The notes: a model not told the origin generated them from the sequence alone. A stretch of 7,509 bases of DNA from Proteobacteria bacterium UBA6492 (GCA_002436485.1 DJMK01000109.1:1-7509), one strand, 5' to 3'; positions 1 to 7,138 are shown, counted from the first letter of the stretch. Program-made: numbers and translations.

Positions 1-1875
1 GCTGTACCGGAAAAACCGGCTGCAAAGCCGGCGCCTGGTCGAATCCAGCATGAGCAAATTCGTGTACGTGCAGACCTGCTTGATAACCTGGTGAACTTTG
101 CCGGTGAAGTCAGTATTTATCGTTCCCGTATGGAACAGCAAACAAATTCATTCCGATATAACCTGACAGAACTTGATGATACGGTCAATCGCTTACGCGG
201 ACAGTTACGCCAGTTTGAGATCGAGGCAGAAGCACAGATCCAGTTCCGTACCGAAGAAGAGGGTCGCACCTCGGCCGATTTCGACCCATTGGAGTTCGAC
301 CGCTTCACGCAGATGCAGACTTTGTCACGCGGCATGATGGAGTCGCTGAATGACCTTGATAGTTTGCGCGGTATTCTCAGCAACCTGACACGTGAATCAG
401 AAACGTTGTTACTGCAACAGTCGCGTGTAAACACCGAACTGCAGGAAGGCCTGATGCGTACCCGCATGGTACCAATTTCTGGCCAGGTGCCACGCCTACG
501 TCGTATCGTGCGCCAAACTTCAGAAGAACTGGGCAAGAAAGTGGAACTACATATCCACGGTGCGGACAATGAACTCGACCGGACTATTCTGGAACGTATC
601 ATGTCGCCGATTGAACACATGTTACGAAATGCGATAGCGCATGGCCTGGAAACACCGGAAAAACGCACTGCTGCGGGTAAAAACGAAACCGGTAATGTGC
701 ATCTCGGTTTCAGCCGCGAAGGTTCTGACATTGTTATTAACGTTGCGGATGATGGTGCAGGTATTAATACCGATGCCATTCACAAGAAGGCCATTGAGAG
801 AGGCCTGTTAAAGCCGAATGCCAAGGTTAGCAAACAGGATCTGCTGGACATGATCCTGCAGTCTGGTTTCAGTACTGCCGAAGAAGTGACCCAAATTTCT
901 GGTCGTGGTGTGGGCATGGATGTTGTCGACAACGAGATCAAACAGCTCGGTGGTATTCTCAGCATTAATACTGAACAGGGTCAGGGCACTACGTTCTCTA
1001 TCAGTATGCCGATGAGTCTGTCAGTTGCACGTGCACTGATGGTGACCGTTGGTGAAGAGCAATATGCGATACCATTAATTGGTGTGGAATCTGTTGAACG
1101 TGTTGCGCGAGATGAAATCATCCGTATGCAAAATGATCCTGACGGTGCGTATAACTGGCTGGAAAATGATTTCCAGTACATCCACCTTGGTTCTGCCATG
1201 GGTATCTCTGAAATGCTTGCTCCGACCGAAGATCAGTCCAAGTTACCAATACTTCTGGTTCGTTCCGGTGAATACAGGGCGGCCATTCATGTTGATGGTT
1301 TGATTGGTAGTCGCGAAATCGTGGTCAAGCCGGTTGGACCACAGTTGAGTACGCTACGTGGCATCTCGGGCGCTACGATCATGGGTGATGGTGGCGTGGT
1401 ACTGATTCTGGATCTTGGTGTACTGATACGCCTGACCAGTATTGCTCACGAGGAGCCTGCAGAAATTGCAGAGGCAGCCGCCCCCGCAGTCGTGGAAAAA
1501 CGTGTACCGCTTGTTATGGTGGTGGACGACTCTATTACAGTACGTAAGGTCACTACTCGCCTGCTTGAACGTAACAACTTCAAGACTGTGTCTGCCAAAG
1601 ACGGTGTAGATGCCCTTGCACAGCTTCAGGAAATTAAACCAGATGTCATGTTGCTTGACGTCGAGATGCCGCGTATGGATGGTTTTGAACTGGCAACCAA
1701 CATCAGGAACGATGAACAACTCAATAATCTTCCAATCATCATGATTACATCACGGACCGGCCAGAAACACCGCGATCGTGCCATGTCGATTGGTGTGAAT
1801 GTTTATATGGGTAAGCCATACAGTGAAGGTGAATTACTGGACAACATTAATGACATGTTAAACCAGGGAGAGTGA
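1..1875 (+). CDS. chpA: ChpA/PilL-type hybrid CheA histidine kinase, C-terminal part (5' end outside window)
   Basis: The reading frame is open from base 1, so the gene starts upstream; the GTG at 91 is an internal codon inside the conserved dimerization helix. Of 624 visible residues (numbered from base 1), 1-16 are a Pro/Ala-rich linker. About 17-155 form the P3-like dimerization region ending in the CheA-family motif GLMRTRMVPI. About 160-340 are the ATPase domain: N-box around H206/N210/H214, G1 box DDGAGI at 250-255, G2 box GRGVGMD at 301-307 and GTTF at 329-332. About 340-480 are a CheW-like domain. About 503-620 are a receiver with acidic pair D509/D510, phospho-acceptor D553 and K605, so it looks phosphorylatable. 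The histidine phosphotransfer domains that carry the phosphorylated His are not in the window. By family this is a cytoplasmic kinase of the type IV pilus chemosensory array. The chpB and chpC neighbours downstream favour the name chpA over flagellar cheA. Confidence 0.9.
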   Translation, partial: AVPEKPAAKPAPGRIQHEQIRVRADLLDNLVNFAGEVSIYRSRMEQQTNSFRYNLTELDDTVNRLRGQLRQFEIEAEAQIQFRTEEEGRTSADFDPLEFDRFTQMQTLSRGMMESLNDLDSLRGILSNLTRESETLLLQQSRVNTELQEGLMRTRMVPISGQVPRLRRIVRQTSEELGKKVELHIHGADNELDRTILERIMSPIEHMLRNAIAHGLETPEKRTAAGKNETGNVHLGFSREGSDIVINVADDGAGINTDAIHKKAIERGLLKPNAKVSKQDLLDMILQSGFSTAEEVTQISGRGVGMDVVDNEIKQLGGILSINTEQGQGTTFSISMPMSLSVARALMVTVGEEQYAIPLIGVESVERVARDEIIRMQNDPDGAYNWLENDFQYIHLGSAMGISEMLAPTEDQSKLPILLVRSGEYRAAIHVDGLIGSREIVVKPVGPQLSTLRGISGATIMGDGGVVLILDLGVLIRLTSIAHEEPAEIAEAAAPAVVEKRVPLVMVVDDSITVRKVTTRLLERNNFKTVSAKDGVDALAQLQEIKPDVMLLDVEMPRMDGFELATNIRNDEQLNNLPIIMITSRTGQKHRDRAMSIGVNVYMGKPYSEGELLDNINDMLNQGE

Positions 1876-1940
1876 CATATAGTGATTATGCCAGCAGCAG
1901 AGTTGTTTTCTGCCAATGGCCATCAATCAACTATGGCTTT

Positions 1941-1968
1941 ATCCCTGCTCGCAGAGGGATCATATATG
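1941..1968 (+). promoter_or_regulatory. Ribosome-binding site of chpB within a small hairpin
   Basis: AGAGGG at 1953-1958 lies 7 bases before the ATG at 1966 and is the best Shine-Dalgarno match in the leader, which decides the start chosen for chpB. The same bases form the right arm of a 6-bp perfect inverted repeat, ATCCCT (1941-1946) and AGGGAT (1955-1960), with an 8-base loop. If it folds in the mRNA, the site would be partly hidden and translation might depend on ribosomes arriving from upstream. The site is seen directly; the regulatory effect is inference. Confidence 0.45.
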
Positions 1969-2976
1969 TCAAAAAGGATGCTGAACGATGTAAAGATTGC
2001 CGTAGCATCCGATTCATTACAACAGAGAACCAATCTGCGTAAGGTGATGGACGAATCCGGACTAAATGTTGTACTCAGCGAGCCTTTAACGAGGTTGTTT
2101 TTACGTAAACTGGAAAAATCCGCAGCGGAAGTCCTGCTACTGGATTTGCATGATGAAACTGATCATGATGATGAGTTGATTCACGAATTACTGGATAGCG
2201 TCAAGATTCCGGTAATTTTTAATGATGTGACTGCGCTCACTGTCAATGAGCCAGCCAACAACCCGAAGTGGCATCATACGCTGATGCGCAAGATTGCCGA
2301 GTCAACAGGGATTGGCGAATGGCAGGCCGAGACTAAAAAGCAACCGACGCTGGATAGTGCGGTTGTCAGTTCGGTAAAGAAAAGACCGGCGCATCGCATT
2401 GCAAGAAACGTATGGGTGCTGGGTGCTTCACTGGGTGGACCTGAAGCAGTCAAACGGTTTTTACGGGCTTTGCCAGCGGATATACCGGCGACGTTCATTT
2501 TGACCCAGCACCTTGGTGCAAATTTTGTCGGGTTGCTAGCGGAACAACTCGACCGTGTTTCAGAGCTGCATGTGATGTCCCCCAGGGATGGTCATGTGTT
2601 GTTGCATCAGGAAGTAATAGTTGCACCGGTAGGGGAACGTTTAACGATAAACCCTATCGGCAATATCGAGCTTGATGAGCTTGAGGTAGATACGGCGTAT
2701 ACGCCATCGATTGACCTGGTCGTCAGTGACATGGCGAAGCGCTATGGCAAACGCTCGGGTGCTATCATTTTCAGCGGTATGGGCGATGATGGCAGGATTG
2801 GTTGCCAGCAAATGCGGGAACACGGTGGCCAGGTTTGGCTGCAGTCAGCTGAGAGCTGCGTGATCAGCAGTATGCCGGACAATGTCAGATTGGTTTGCCC
2901 GCCTGATTACACGGGTAACCCGGAACAACTTGCCAGGCAACTGGTAAATTATTTAACTGAGACAGGGGAATACTAA
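1966..2976 (+). CDS. chpB: ChpB-type chemoreceptor glutamate methylesterase (CheB family)
   Basis: A protein of 336 aa from the ATG at 1966. It is predicted to hydrolyse methyl-glutamates on the chemoreceptor of the Chp/Pil pathway, reversing the CheR-type methyltransferase. Residues ~148-336 are the CheB esterase domain. The triad is S155 in GASLGG, H182 in TQHLG and D275 in GMGDDG; spacing closely matches the Salmonella CheB triad (S164, H190, D286). Residues ~8-110 resemble a receiver: D60 in LLLDLH sits at the phospho-acceptor position, but the usual acidic pair is S15-D16 and no conserved Lys is evident after strand 4, so it looks degenerate. An in-frame GTG at 1882 (AGGGAG at 1865-1870) would add 28 residues; they precede the receiver fold and look non-homologous, so 1966 is preferred. 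The gene follows chpA by 90 bp, and its stop overlaps the chpC start as TAATG. Confidence 0.9.
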   Translation: MSKRMLNDVKIAVASDSLQQRTNLRKVMDESGLNVVLSEPLTRLFLRKLEKSAAEVLLLDLHDETDHDDELIHELLDSVKIPVIFNDVTALTVNEPANNPKWHHTLMRKIAESTGIGEWQAETKKQPTLDSAVVSSVKKRPAHRIARNVWVLGASLGGPEAVKRFLRALPADIPATFILTQHLGANFVGLLAEQLDRVSELHVMSPRDGHVLLHQEVIVAPVGERLTINPIGNIELDELEVDTAYTPSIDLVVSDMAKRYGKRSGAIIFSGMGDDGRIGCQQMREHGGQVWLQSAESCVISSMPDNVRLVCPPDYTGNPEQLARQLVNYLTETGEY

Positions 2977-3482
2977 TGGCTAACGTCATGGATATGACAA
3001 TACCTGGCAAGGGTAGTATCAAGAAAGAACAGTACGATGCTGTCCATTGCCTGTTATTGCCACTCAACAAGGAAATCGCCTTGTTACCAAACGCGTCGGT
3101 AGCGGAAATCATACCGTTTACTGAACCGGAATCGCCTGGCGATGCACCCGAATGGCTGGTCGGCAAGCTGAACTGGCGTGATCGACGTATTCCGTTGGTG
3201 ATGTTCGAGTCCGCCAGTGATGGTGATGCCGGCAAGATACACAAGAATTGCCGTATCGCAGTATTGAATACCTTGAATGGTAATAACCAGCTTCCTTACA
3301 TCGGGATTGTCACGCAGGGTCTGCCGAGTCTGCAAATTGTGCGTCAGAACAACATACAATTTAGCGACAACCCTGTTACGAGCAGACAATCCGTCAAGGC
3401 TTATGTCAATCTGAATGGCACAGCCGCGATTGTGCCGGATATTGATGAGTTGGAAGCACGCCTGACAAGGCTGCACACCTAG
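2976..3482 (+). CDS. chpC: ChpC-type CheW-like adaptor protein
   Basis: A protein of 168 aa consisting of one CheW-like domain (~residues 20-160). Visible signatures are LLLPLNKEIALLPNASVAEI at ~26-45, PEWLVGKLNWRDRRIPLVMFE at ~58-78 and a closing segment AYVNLNGTAAIVPDI at ~142-156. CheW proteins have no enzymatic activity; they couple chemoreceptors to the CheA-type kinase in the cytoplasmic array. The start overlaps the chpB stop by one base and has a strong site AGGGGA at 2964-2969, which suggests coupled translation and an operon with chpA and chpB. The order chpA-chpB-chpC is that of Pseudomonas aeruginosa, but no chpD or chpE follows. Its stop codon is shared base-for-base with the convergent rsmE. 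A PilI-like CheW is the alternative; synteny favours ChpC. Confidence 0.82.
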   Translation: MANVMDMTIPGKGSIKKEQYDAVHCLLLPLNKEIALLPNASVAEIIPFTEPESPGDAPEWLVGKLNWRDRRIPLVMFESASDGDAGKIHKNCRIAVLNTLNGNNQLPYIGIVTQGLPSLQIVRQNNIQFSDNPVTSRQSVKAYVNLNGTAAIVPDIDELEARLTRLHT

Positions 3483-4207
3483 GCAAGATCACCCCATAGA
3501 GTCTGCAGGGCAACGCAGGCAGCTACGCTGGCAGTTTCGGTCCTGAAGATTCTCGGACCAAGCTTAACGGCGTTGTATCCGGCGTGTATCGCCATATTCA
3601 CTTCATTCTGGGTTAAACCACCTTCGGGTCCCACCAGTAAAATCACATCTGAAGAATGTCCAATGTCGCGCAGGCTCTGGCTTGCAAGTGGATCGAGCAC
3701 AAGTCGGGTTGGTGCCTGCAGATTTTCTAGTGCAGTGGCCATATCAATGACAGAATTCAGCGATGGTATAAATGTCCGACCGCTTTGCTCACAGGCATGC
3801 TGCACGATTCCCTGCCAGTGTAGCAGGCGCGATTTTTTTCTTTTTTCATCCAGTCGAACAACAGAGCGTTCACTGATGACGGGTGATATCTCGGTGACAC
3901 CGGCTTCAACCGCTTTTTGTATCGCATAGTCCATGCGCTCGCCCTTGCTTAGTGCCAGTACGAGATGTAATTTCAGGCTTGATTCAGGCTCCTCAAGCGC
4001 ATTCTCTCCGATAACTACCGTAGCAGAACCTGTAGAAACATCATTCAGAGTAGCCACAAAACTGTTGCCCTTGCCATTGAAGACAACAAGCGTATCGCCT
4101 TCACGGTAACGCAGAACCTTGATTAAATGTTGCGAGGTATTTTTATCAAGCCTTATGTGATCGCCAGGCTGATAGTCACCAGATTGAAACAGTCTATGCG
4201 TACGCAT
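3479..4207 (-). CDS. rsmE: 16S rRNA (uracil-1498-N3)-methyltransferase RsmE
   Basis: A protein of 242 aa, the usual RsmE length. It uses S-adenosylmethionine to methylate N3 of U1498 in helix 44 of 16S rRNA within the 30S subunit. The N-terminal PUA-like domain spans ~1-70 and contains the RLDKNTSQHLIKVLR segment. The SPOUT (trefoil-knot) methyltransferase domain spans ~75-242, with SKGERMDYAIQKAVEAGV at 87-104, the cofactor-site loop LVGPEGG at 191-197 and LGPRIFRTETA at 216-226, all RsmE hallmarks. The N-terminus MRTHRLF aligns with the E. coli start, so the ATG at 4207 is well supported although no clear Shine-Dalgarno precedes it. It lies 20 bp downstream of bioA on the same strand and is probably cotranscribed, with translation perhaps helped by ribosomes finishing bioA. 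Its stop overlaps the chpC stop by 4 bases. Confidence 0.97.
   Translation of the reverse strand: MRTHRLFQSGDYQPGDHIRLDKNTSQHLIKVLRYREGDTLVVFNGKGNSFVATLNDVSTGSATVVIGENALEEPESSLKLHLVLALSKGERMDYAIQKAVEAGVTEISPVISERSVVRLDEKRKKSRLLHWQGIVQHACEQSGRTFIPSLNSVIDMATALENLQAPTRLVLDPLASQSLRDIGHSSDVILLVGPEGGLTQNEVNMAIHAGYNAVKLGPRIFRTETASVAACVALQTLWGDLA
4196..4207. repeat. 12-bp perfect palindrome at the rsmE start
   Basis: ATGCGTACGCAT reads identically on both strands and includes the rsmE start codon plus the next three codons (Met-Arg-Thr-His). It could be a protein-binding site or coincidence; nothing else in the window repeats it. Confidence 0.35.
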
Positions 4208-4227
4208 CTTGGGATAATTCGTAAATA

Positions 4228-5574
4228 TTACTGAGTAGCACCGTGAATACCATCAATAGCAGTCTTTGCCATTAGCTTGATTTCGTCATGATTGATCACA
4301 TACGGTGGCATGAAATAAACAACATTACCAAGCGGTCGCAACAGCACGCCATTTTGTAGTCCATGTTGATAAACTTTTAGGCCACGACGTTCCTGCCAGG
4401 GATATGGCTGCATGGTTTTTTTATCTTTGATTATTTCTATCGCGAGTATCATGCCGGTTTGCCTTATTTCGGCGACATGCGGGTGATCCCCCAGTTCAGA
4501 TACAGATTCCAGCATATAACGTGAGAGTTGTTTGTTATTTTCCAGTACCGGTTGGTTAGCAAATATGTCAAGCGTGGCTAATGCGGCTGAGCATGCCAGA
4601 GGGTTTCCTGTATAACTGTGTGAATGTAAAAATGCAGTCAGGTTTTCATAATCATCATAAAAGGCCTGGTAAATGTTATTGGTAGTCAAAGCGACTGACA
4701 GGGGAAGATAACCACCGGTCAAACCCTTTGAGAGGCACATTATGTCTGGTGTAATACTCGCCTGTTCACAGGCAAACAAAGTGCCGGTGCGACCGAATCC
4801 TACTGCTATTTCATCAGCGATCAGGTGTACGTTATATTCATCGCAAGCCTTGCGTAATAAAGAAAGATAGACCGGATCATACATCCGCATATTACCGGCG
4901 CATTGCACTAATGGTTCTACAAACACGGCGCAAACTTCATCAGCGTGAGCCTCCAGCGTCTGCTGCATATGCGAAAATATCTTTTCGCTGTGTTCATGCC
5001 ACGAGCTACCTGTTTCGCGTTGAAAACAATCGGGCGATGGCACGGTAATGGCCTGCATAAGTAGTGGTTGATAGGTTTCCTTGTAAAGTGAGACATCACC
5101 AACAGCCAGCGCGCCCAGCGTTTCACCATGGTAACTGTTGGACAAGGTAATAAACTTGCTTTTATTTTTATATCCTTTGTTCAACCAGTAGTGGTAACTC
5201 ATTTTAAGCGCAACTTCGATCGCAGAAGAACCATTATCCGCATAAAAACACTTGTCAAGCCCGGGCGGCGTAATTGCTACAAGTTGTTCTGATAATTCAA
5301 TAACGGGTTCATGGCTGAAGCCGGCGAGAATGACATGTTCCAGGGTGTCGAGTTGTTGCTTGATCCGCTCGTTGATAAATGGATTGGAGTGCCCAAACAA
5401 ATTGACCCACCAGGATGAAATGGCATCCAGGTATTGTTTCCCTTCGAAATCCTCTAGCCACACACCTTTGCCAGATTTGATAGGGATAATGGGTAGCCAT
5501 TCGTGATCTTTCATCTGGGTACAGGGGTGCCACAGGGTAGTTAAATCACGGTTTCTGAGTATACTGTTATCCAT
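4228..5574 (-). CDS. bioA: Adenosylmethionine-8-amino-7-oxononanoate aminotransferase (DAPA synthase) BioA
   Basis: A protein of 448 aa, close to the E. coli enzyme (429 aa). It is a PLP-dependent class III aminotransferase making 7,8-diaminopelargonate from 8-amino-7-oxononanoate, the antepenultimate step of biotin synthesis, with S-adenosylmethionine as unusual amino donor. Visible landmarks are HPCTQ at 16-20 and SSWWVNLFGH at 53-62 (BioA-specific), the phosphate-binding DNGSSA at 113-118, YHGE at 148-151 with the PLP-stacking Tyr, IADE with D254 contacting the pyridine nitrogen, the Schiff-base lysine K283 in LSKGLTGGYLP, HSHSYTGNPLAC at 317-328 and LRPLGNVVYFMPP at 412-424. No other biotin gene is adjacent. 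It is the first gene of a leftward bioA-rsmE pair. No Shine-Dalgarno precedes the ATG, and a -10-like hexamer sits only 9 bases upstream. No BirA-type operator was recognised. Confidence 0.97.
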   Translation of the reverse strand: MDNSILRNRDLTTLWHPCTQMKDHEWLPIIPIKSGKGVWLEDFEGKQYLDAISSWWVNLFGHSNPFINERIKQQLDTLEHVILAGFSHEPVIELSEQLVAITPPGLDKCFYADNGSSAIEVALKMSYHYWLNKGYKNKSKFITLSNSYHGETLGALAVGDVSLYKETYQPLLMQAITVPSPDCFQRETGSSWHEHSEKIFSHMQQTLEAHADEVCAVFVEPLVQCAGNMRMYDPVYLSLLRKACDEYNVHLIADEIAVGFGRTGTLFACEQASITPDIMCLSKGLTGGYLPLSVALTTNNIYQAFYDDYENLTAFLHSHSYTGNPLACSAALATLDIFANQPVLENNKQLSRYMLESVSELGDHPHVAEIRQTGMILAIEIIKDKKTMQPYPWQERRGLKVYQHGLQNGVLLRPLGNVVYFMPPYVINHDEIKLMAKTAIDGIHGATQ

Positions 5575-5681
5575 AAAGGTATTATTCTAAGCTGCTGTAT
5601 TAAAGATGAGAAGATTTTGCTCGGTTATTTACTCATTTGTGATGATATAAACGCTGTATCTAAGGTTACCAGGAGCATAAC
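5575..5681. promoter_or_regulatory. Divergent promoter region between bioA and the exported-protein gene
   Basis: These 107 AT-rich bases separate two genes facing away from each other, so they should hold promoters for both. On the + strand TATAAA at 5646-5651 is a plausible -10 box, placing a start about 25 bases before the ATG at 5682, but no good -35 box is found (TTATTT at 5625-5630 gives only a 15-base spacer). AGGAG at 5671-5675 is a strong ribosome-binding site for the rightward gene. No biotin-operator dyad is visible. Confidence 0.4.
5584..5612 (-). promoter_or_regulatory. Candidate sigma-70 promoter of bioA
   Basis: Read on the - strand, TTCTCA (5612-5607; 4 of 6 to TTGACA) and TAGAAT (5589-5584; 5 of 6 to TATAAT) are separated by 17 bases. 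The -10 box ends 9 bases before the bioA ATG, so the expected transcription start would fall within a few bases of the start codon. Consensus matching by eye only. Confidence 0.3.
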
Positions 5682-6161
5682 ATGCTGAAAATATCACCCT
5701 TCCCAAAGCTGGTGTTGCTGATTATATTTTTCGCGAGCATAACGCAGCCTGTCTTTGCAGATAACAAAAAACTGAAAGGTGCTAGTTGGGTGGCGCAGAT
5801 AGACATTGTGTTTGCACCTCGTAGGTCAAGTATGTACGTGCAGGATGGCAAGCTGGTCGCACGTGCCAGGGATGGGGATCGCTATGTATCCTATTGCGAG
5901 ATTGCTACAAAGAAAAAACTTGATGATGCTCTAACGATTAAAAATGGCAGCATATTTAAGATAACCAAAAGCACCTATCAAACAGTTGCACAGGATGTTG
6001 TCACAAGCACATTTAAAACGGTGATGAATGTGGTGTCTGCTGATTATCCGCTAGTACATCGTATCGAATGCAGTGTCTGGGATGATAGCTCTGGCAGCTA
6101 TTTGTCGCTGGAACAAATGCAGGCCACGATGTCGGGTGTATTTAAACTGGAATCAAAGTAA
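5682..6161 (+). CDS. Small exported protein of unknown function
   Basis: A protein of 159 aa that I do not recognise. The start is secure: AGGAG at 5671-5675 lies 6 bases before the ATG. Residues 1-26 look like a Sec signal peptide: basic start (K3, K9), hydrophobic core VLLIIFFASI at 11-20, and a VFA cleavage site before D27. There is no lipobox cysteine, so the ~133-residue mature protein is probably periplasmic or secreted. It has exactly two cysteines, C72 in SYCEIA and C130 in IECSVW, which could form a disulfide. The mature part alternates short predicted strands with one helical stretch (~97-118) and ends in a helix SLEQMQATM followed by a strand. No catalytic motif is seen. It stands alone, divergent from bioA and convergent with metF (55 bp between stops). 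Its function cannot be inferred from this position. Confidence 0.8.
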   Translation: MLKISPFPKLVLLIIFFASITQPVFADNKKLKGASWVAQIDIVFAPRRSSMYVQDGKLVARARDGDRYVSYCEIATKKKLDDALTIKNGSIFKITKSTYQTVAQDVVTSTFKTVMNVVSADYPLVHRIECSVWDDSSGSYLSLEQMQATMSGVFKLESK

Positions 6162-6188
6162 TCCAACATAGAACCCGAATTGGATGTC

Positions 6189-6214
6189 ACCACCAGATCT
6201 GATACCTGGTTGGT
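6189..6214. terminator. Weak stem-loop between convergent genes
   Basis: ACCACCAG at 6189-6196 pairs with CTGG-T-TGGT at 6206-6214 (8 pairs with one bulged T, 9-base loop). It lies in the 55-bp gap between the stops of the exported-protein gene and metF and touches neither stop. No T-run follows on either strand, so intrinsic termination is uncertain. The position between convergent genes is the main argument. Confidence 0.25.
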
Positions 6215-6216
6215 TA

Positions 6217-7068
6217 TTACAGGTCCAGGTTGTTCCAGATGGCCATGGTCGCGTTGGCCTGGTTCAGTGTGTAGAAGTGTAGCCCGGGTGCGCCTGCATC
6301 CAGTAATTGCCGACACAGGTTTGTTACAACTTCTTCGCCAAAAGCGCGAATCGATTCGCGATCATCACCAAATGCAATGAGACGTTTTTTAATCCAACGC
6401 GGAATCTCTGCACCACACATGTCAGAAAAACGTGCCAGCTGCGTATAGTTGGTGATCGGCATGATTCCCGGCACGACAGGAATATTGATGTCGCGCTTTT
6501 CACATTCCGCTATGAAACTGTAATAGGCATCCGGGTTGAAAAAGTATTGTGTCAGGGCGCTGTCGGCGCCTGCTTCCACTTTTCGTTTGAAGTTGTCAAG
6601 GTCTGCTTTTGGACTAACTGCTTGTGGATGAAACTCCGGGTATGCCGCGACTTCTATAAAAAACTGATCACCGTATTCTTGACGCACGAATGCGACCAGC
6701 TCATTGGCAAAATTAAAATCACCACCACTAACGTTACCTGCGCCAGATGGCAGATCACCACGCAAACAGACAAGATGTCGAATGTTATTGCTTTTGTAGG
6801 TATCAAGCAGTTGTTTTATCGTTTCCTTACTTGTTCCGATGCATGATACATGCGGTGCGGCCTCAAAGCCGCTTTGCTGTATTTCAAGAACGGCTTCCAG
6901 CGTGCCCTGTTGGGTGCTACCACCTGCGCCAAACGTTACCGAGAAATATTTAGGATTCAGGGCCCCCAGCTTTTCACGGACAGCACGTAGTTTTTCCCGA
7001 CCTTCTTCGGTCTTGGTCGGGAAGAATTCAAAGCTGAATGTTCTGGAGAACTGTTTTTGTGATTCCAT
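6217..7068 (-). CDS. metF: 5,10-methylenetetrahydrofolate reductase MetF
   Basis: A protein of 283 aa (E. coli MetF is 296). This FAD enzyme reduces methylene-THF to 5-methyl-THF, the methyl donor for methionine synthase. It is a single TIM-barrel of the short bacterial type without the regulatory domain of the eukaryotic enzyme. Landmarks include FSFEFFP with catalytic E14 (E. coli E28), VTFGAGGS at 44-51, LRGDLP with D105 (E. coli D120, next to the flavin), AAYPEFHP at 141-148, TQYFFN with Q174 (E. coli Q183), PGIMPI at 200-205 and HFYTLN at 264-269. The ATG at 7068 is preceded by GGGGA at 7081-7077, 8 bases away. The frame extends upstream to a TTG at 7134, but that would run through a perfect hairpin and add residues with no family match. 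It follows ahcY by 77 bp on the same strand, a common pairing in the activated methyl cycle. Confidence 0.97.
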   Translation of the reverse strand: MESQKQFSRTFSFEFFPTKTEEGREKLRAVREKLGALNPKYFSVTFGAGGSTQQGTLEAVLEIQQSGFEAAPHVSCIGTSKETIKQLLDTYKSNNIRHLVCLRGDLPSGAGNVSGGDFNFANELVAFVRQEYGDQFFIEVAAYPEFHPQAVSPKADLDNFKRKVEAGADSALTQYFFNPDAYYSFIAECEKRDINIPVVPGIMPITNYTQLARFSDMCGAEIPRWIKKRLIAFGDDRESIRAFGEEVVTNLCRQLLDAGAPGLHFYTLNQANATMAIWNNLDL

Positions 7069-7098
7069 GGTTTTAATCCCCACAGCTATGACAGCACA

Positions 7099-7127
7099 CA
7101 GGGCATGAAGACGTGCTTCATGCCCTG
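7099..7127 (-). other. 12-bp stem-loop between ahcY and metF
   Basis: On the transcribed strand a perfect 12-bp inverted repeat (CAGGGCATGAAG and CTTCATGCCCTG) encloses the 5-base loop CACGT. It lies 18 bases after the ahcY stop and 30 bases before the metF start. No U-tract follows, so it is not a standard intrinsic terminator. A role in stabilising the upstream mRNA end, setting the ahcY:metF ratio or binding a regulator is inference. Confidence 0.6.
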
Positions 7128-7138
7128 CACGCAATCGG

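Noticed and set aside
117..779. Open frame of 220 codons on the - strand
   Set aside because: It lies wholly antisense to the conserved kinase, is rich in Ser, Arg and Cys as expected of a shadow frame, and has no recognisable domain.
91..1875. GTG at 91 as the start of the kinase gene
   Set aside because: The frame is open to base 1 and residues before 91 (QIRVRADLLDNL) belong to the conserved dimerization helix, so the gene is simply cut by the window edge.
3084..3476. Open frame of 130 codons on the - strand opposite chpC
   Set aside because: The + strand frame encodes a clear CheW-like protein; the antisense frame shows no family features.
5575..5681. BirA-type biotin operator in front of bioA
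   Set aside because: No TTGTAAAC/GTTTACAA-like dyad with the proper spacing is present; TTGTGATGATATAAAC at 5638-5653 only faintly resembles one.
6161..6185. ATCCAA/TTGGAT inverted repeat after the exported-protein gene
   Set aside because: Only 6 AT-rich pairs with a 13-base loop and no T-run; too weak to call a terminator.
6307..6846. Open frame of 179 codons on the + strand opposite metF
   Set aside because: It is antisense to a strongly conserved enzyme, has no suitable ribosome-binding site and no recognisable domain.
7069..7134. N-terminal extension of MetF from a TTG at 7134
   Set aside because: It would translate through the 12-bp hairpin and add 22 residues without family match, while the ATG at 7068 has a good ribosome-binding site.
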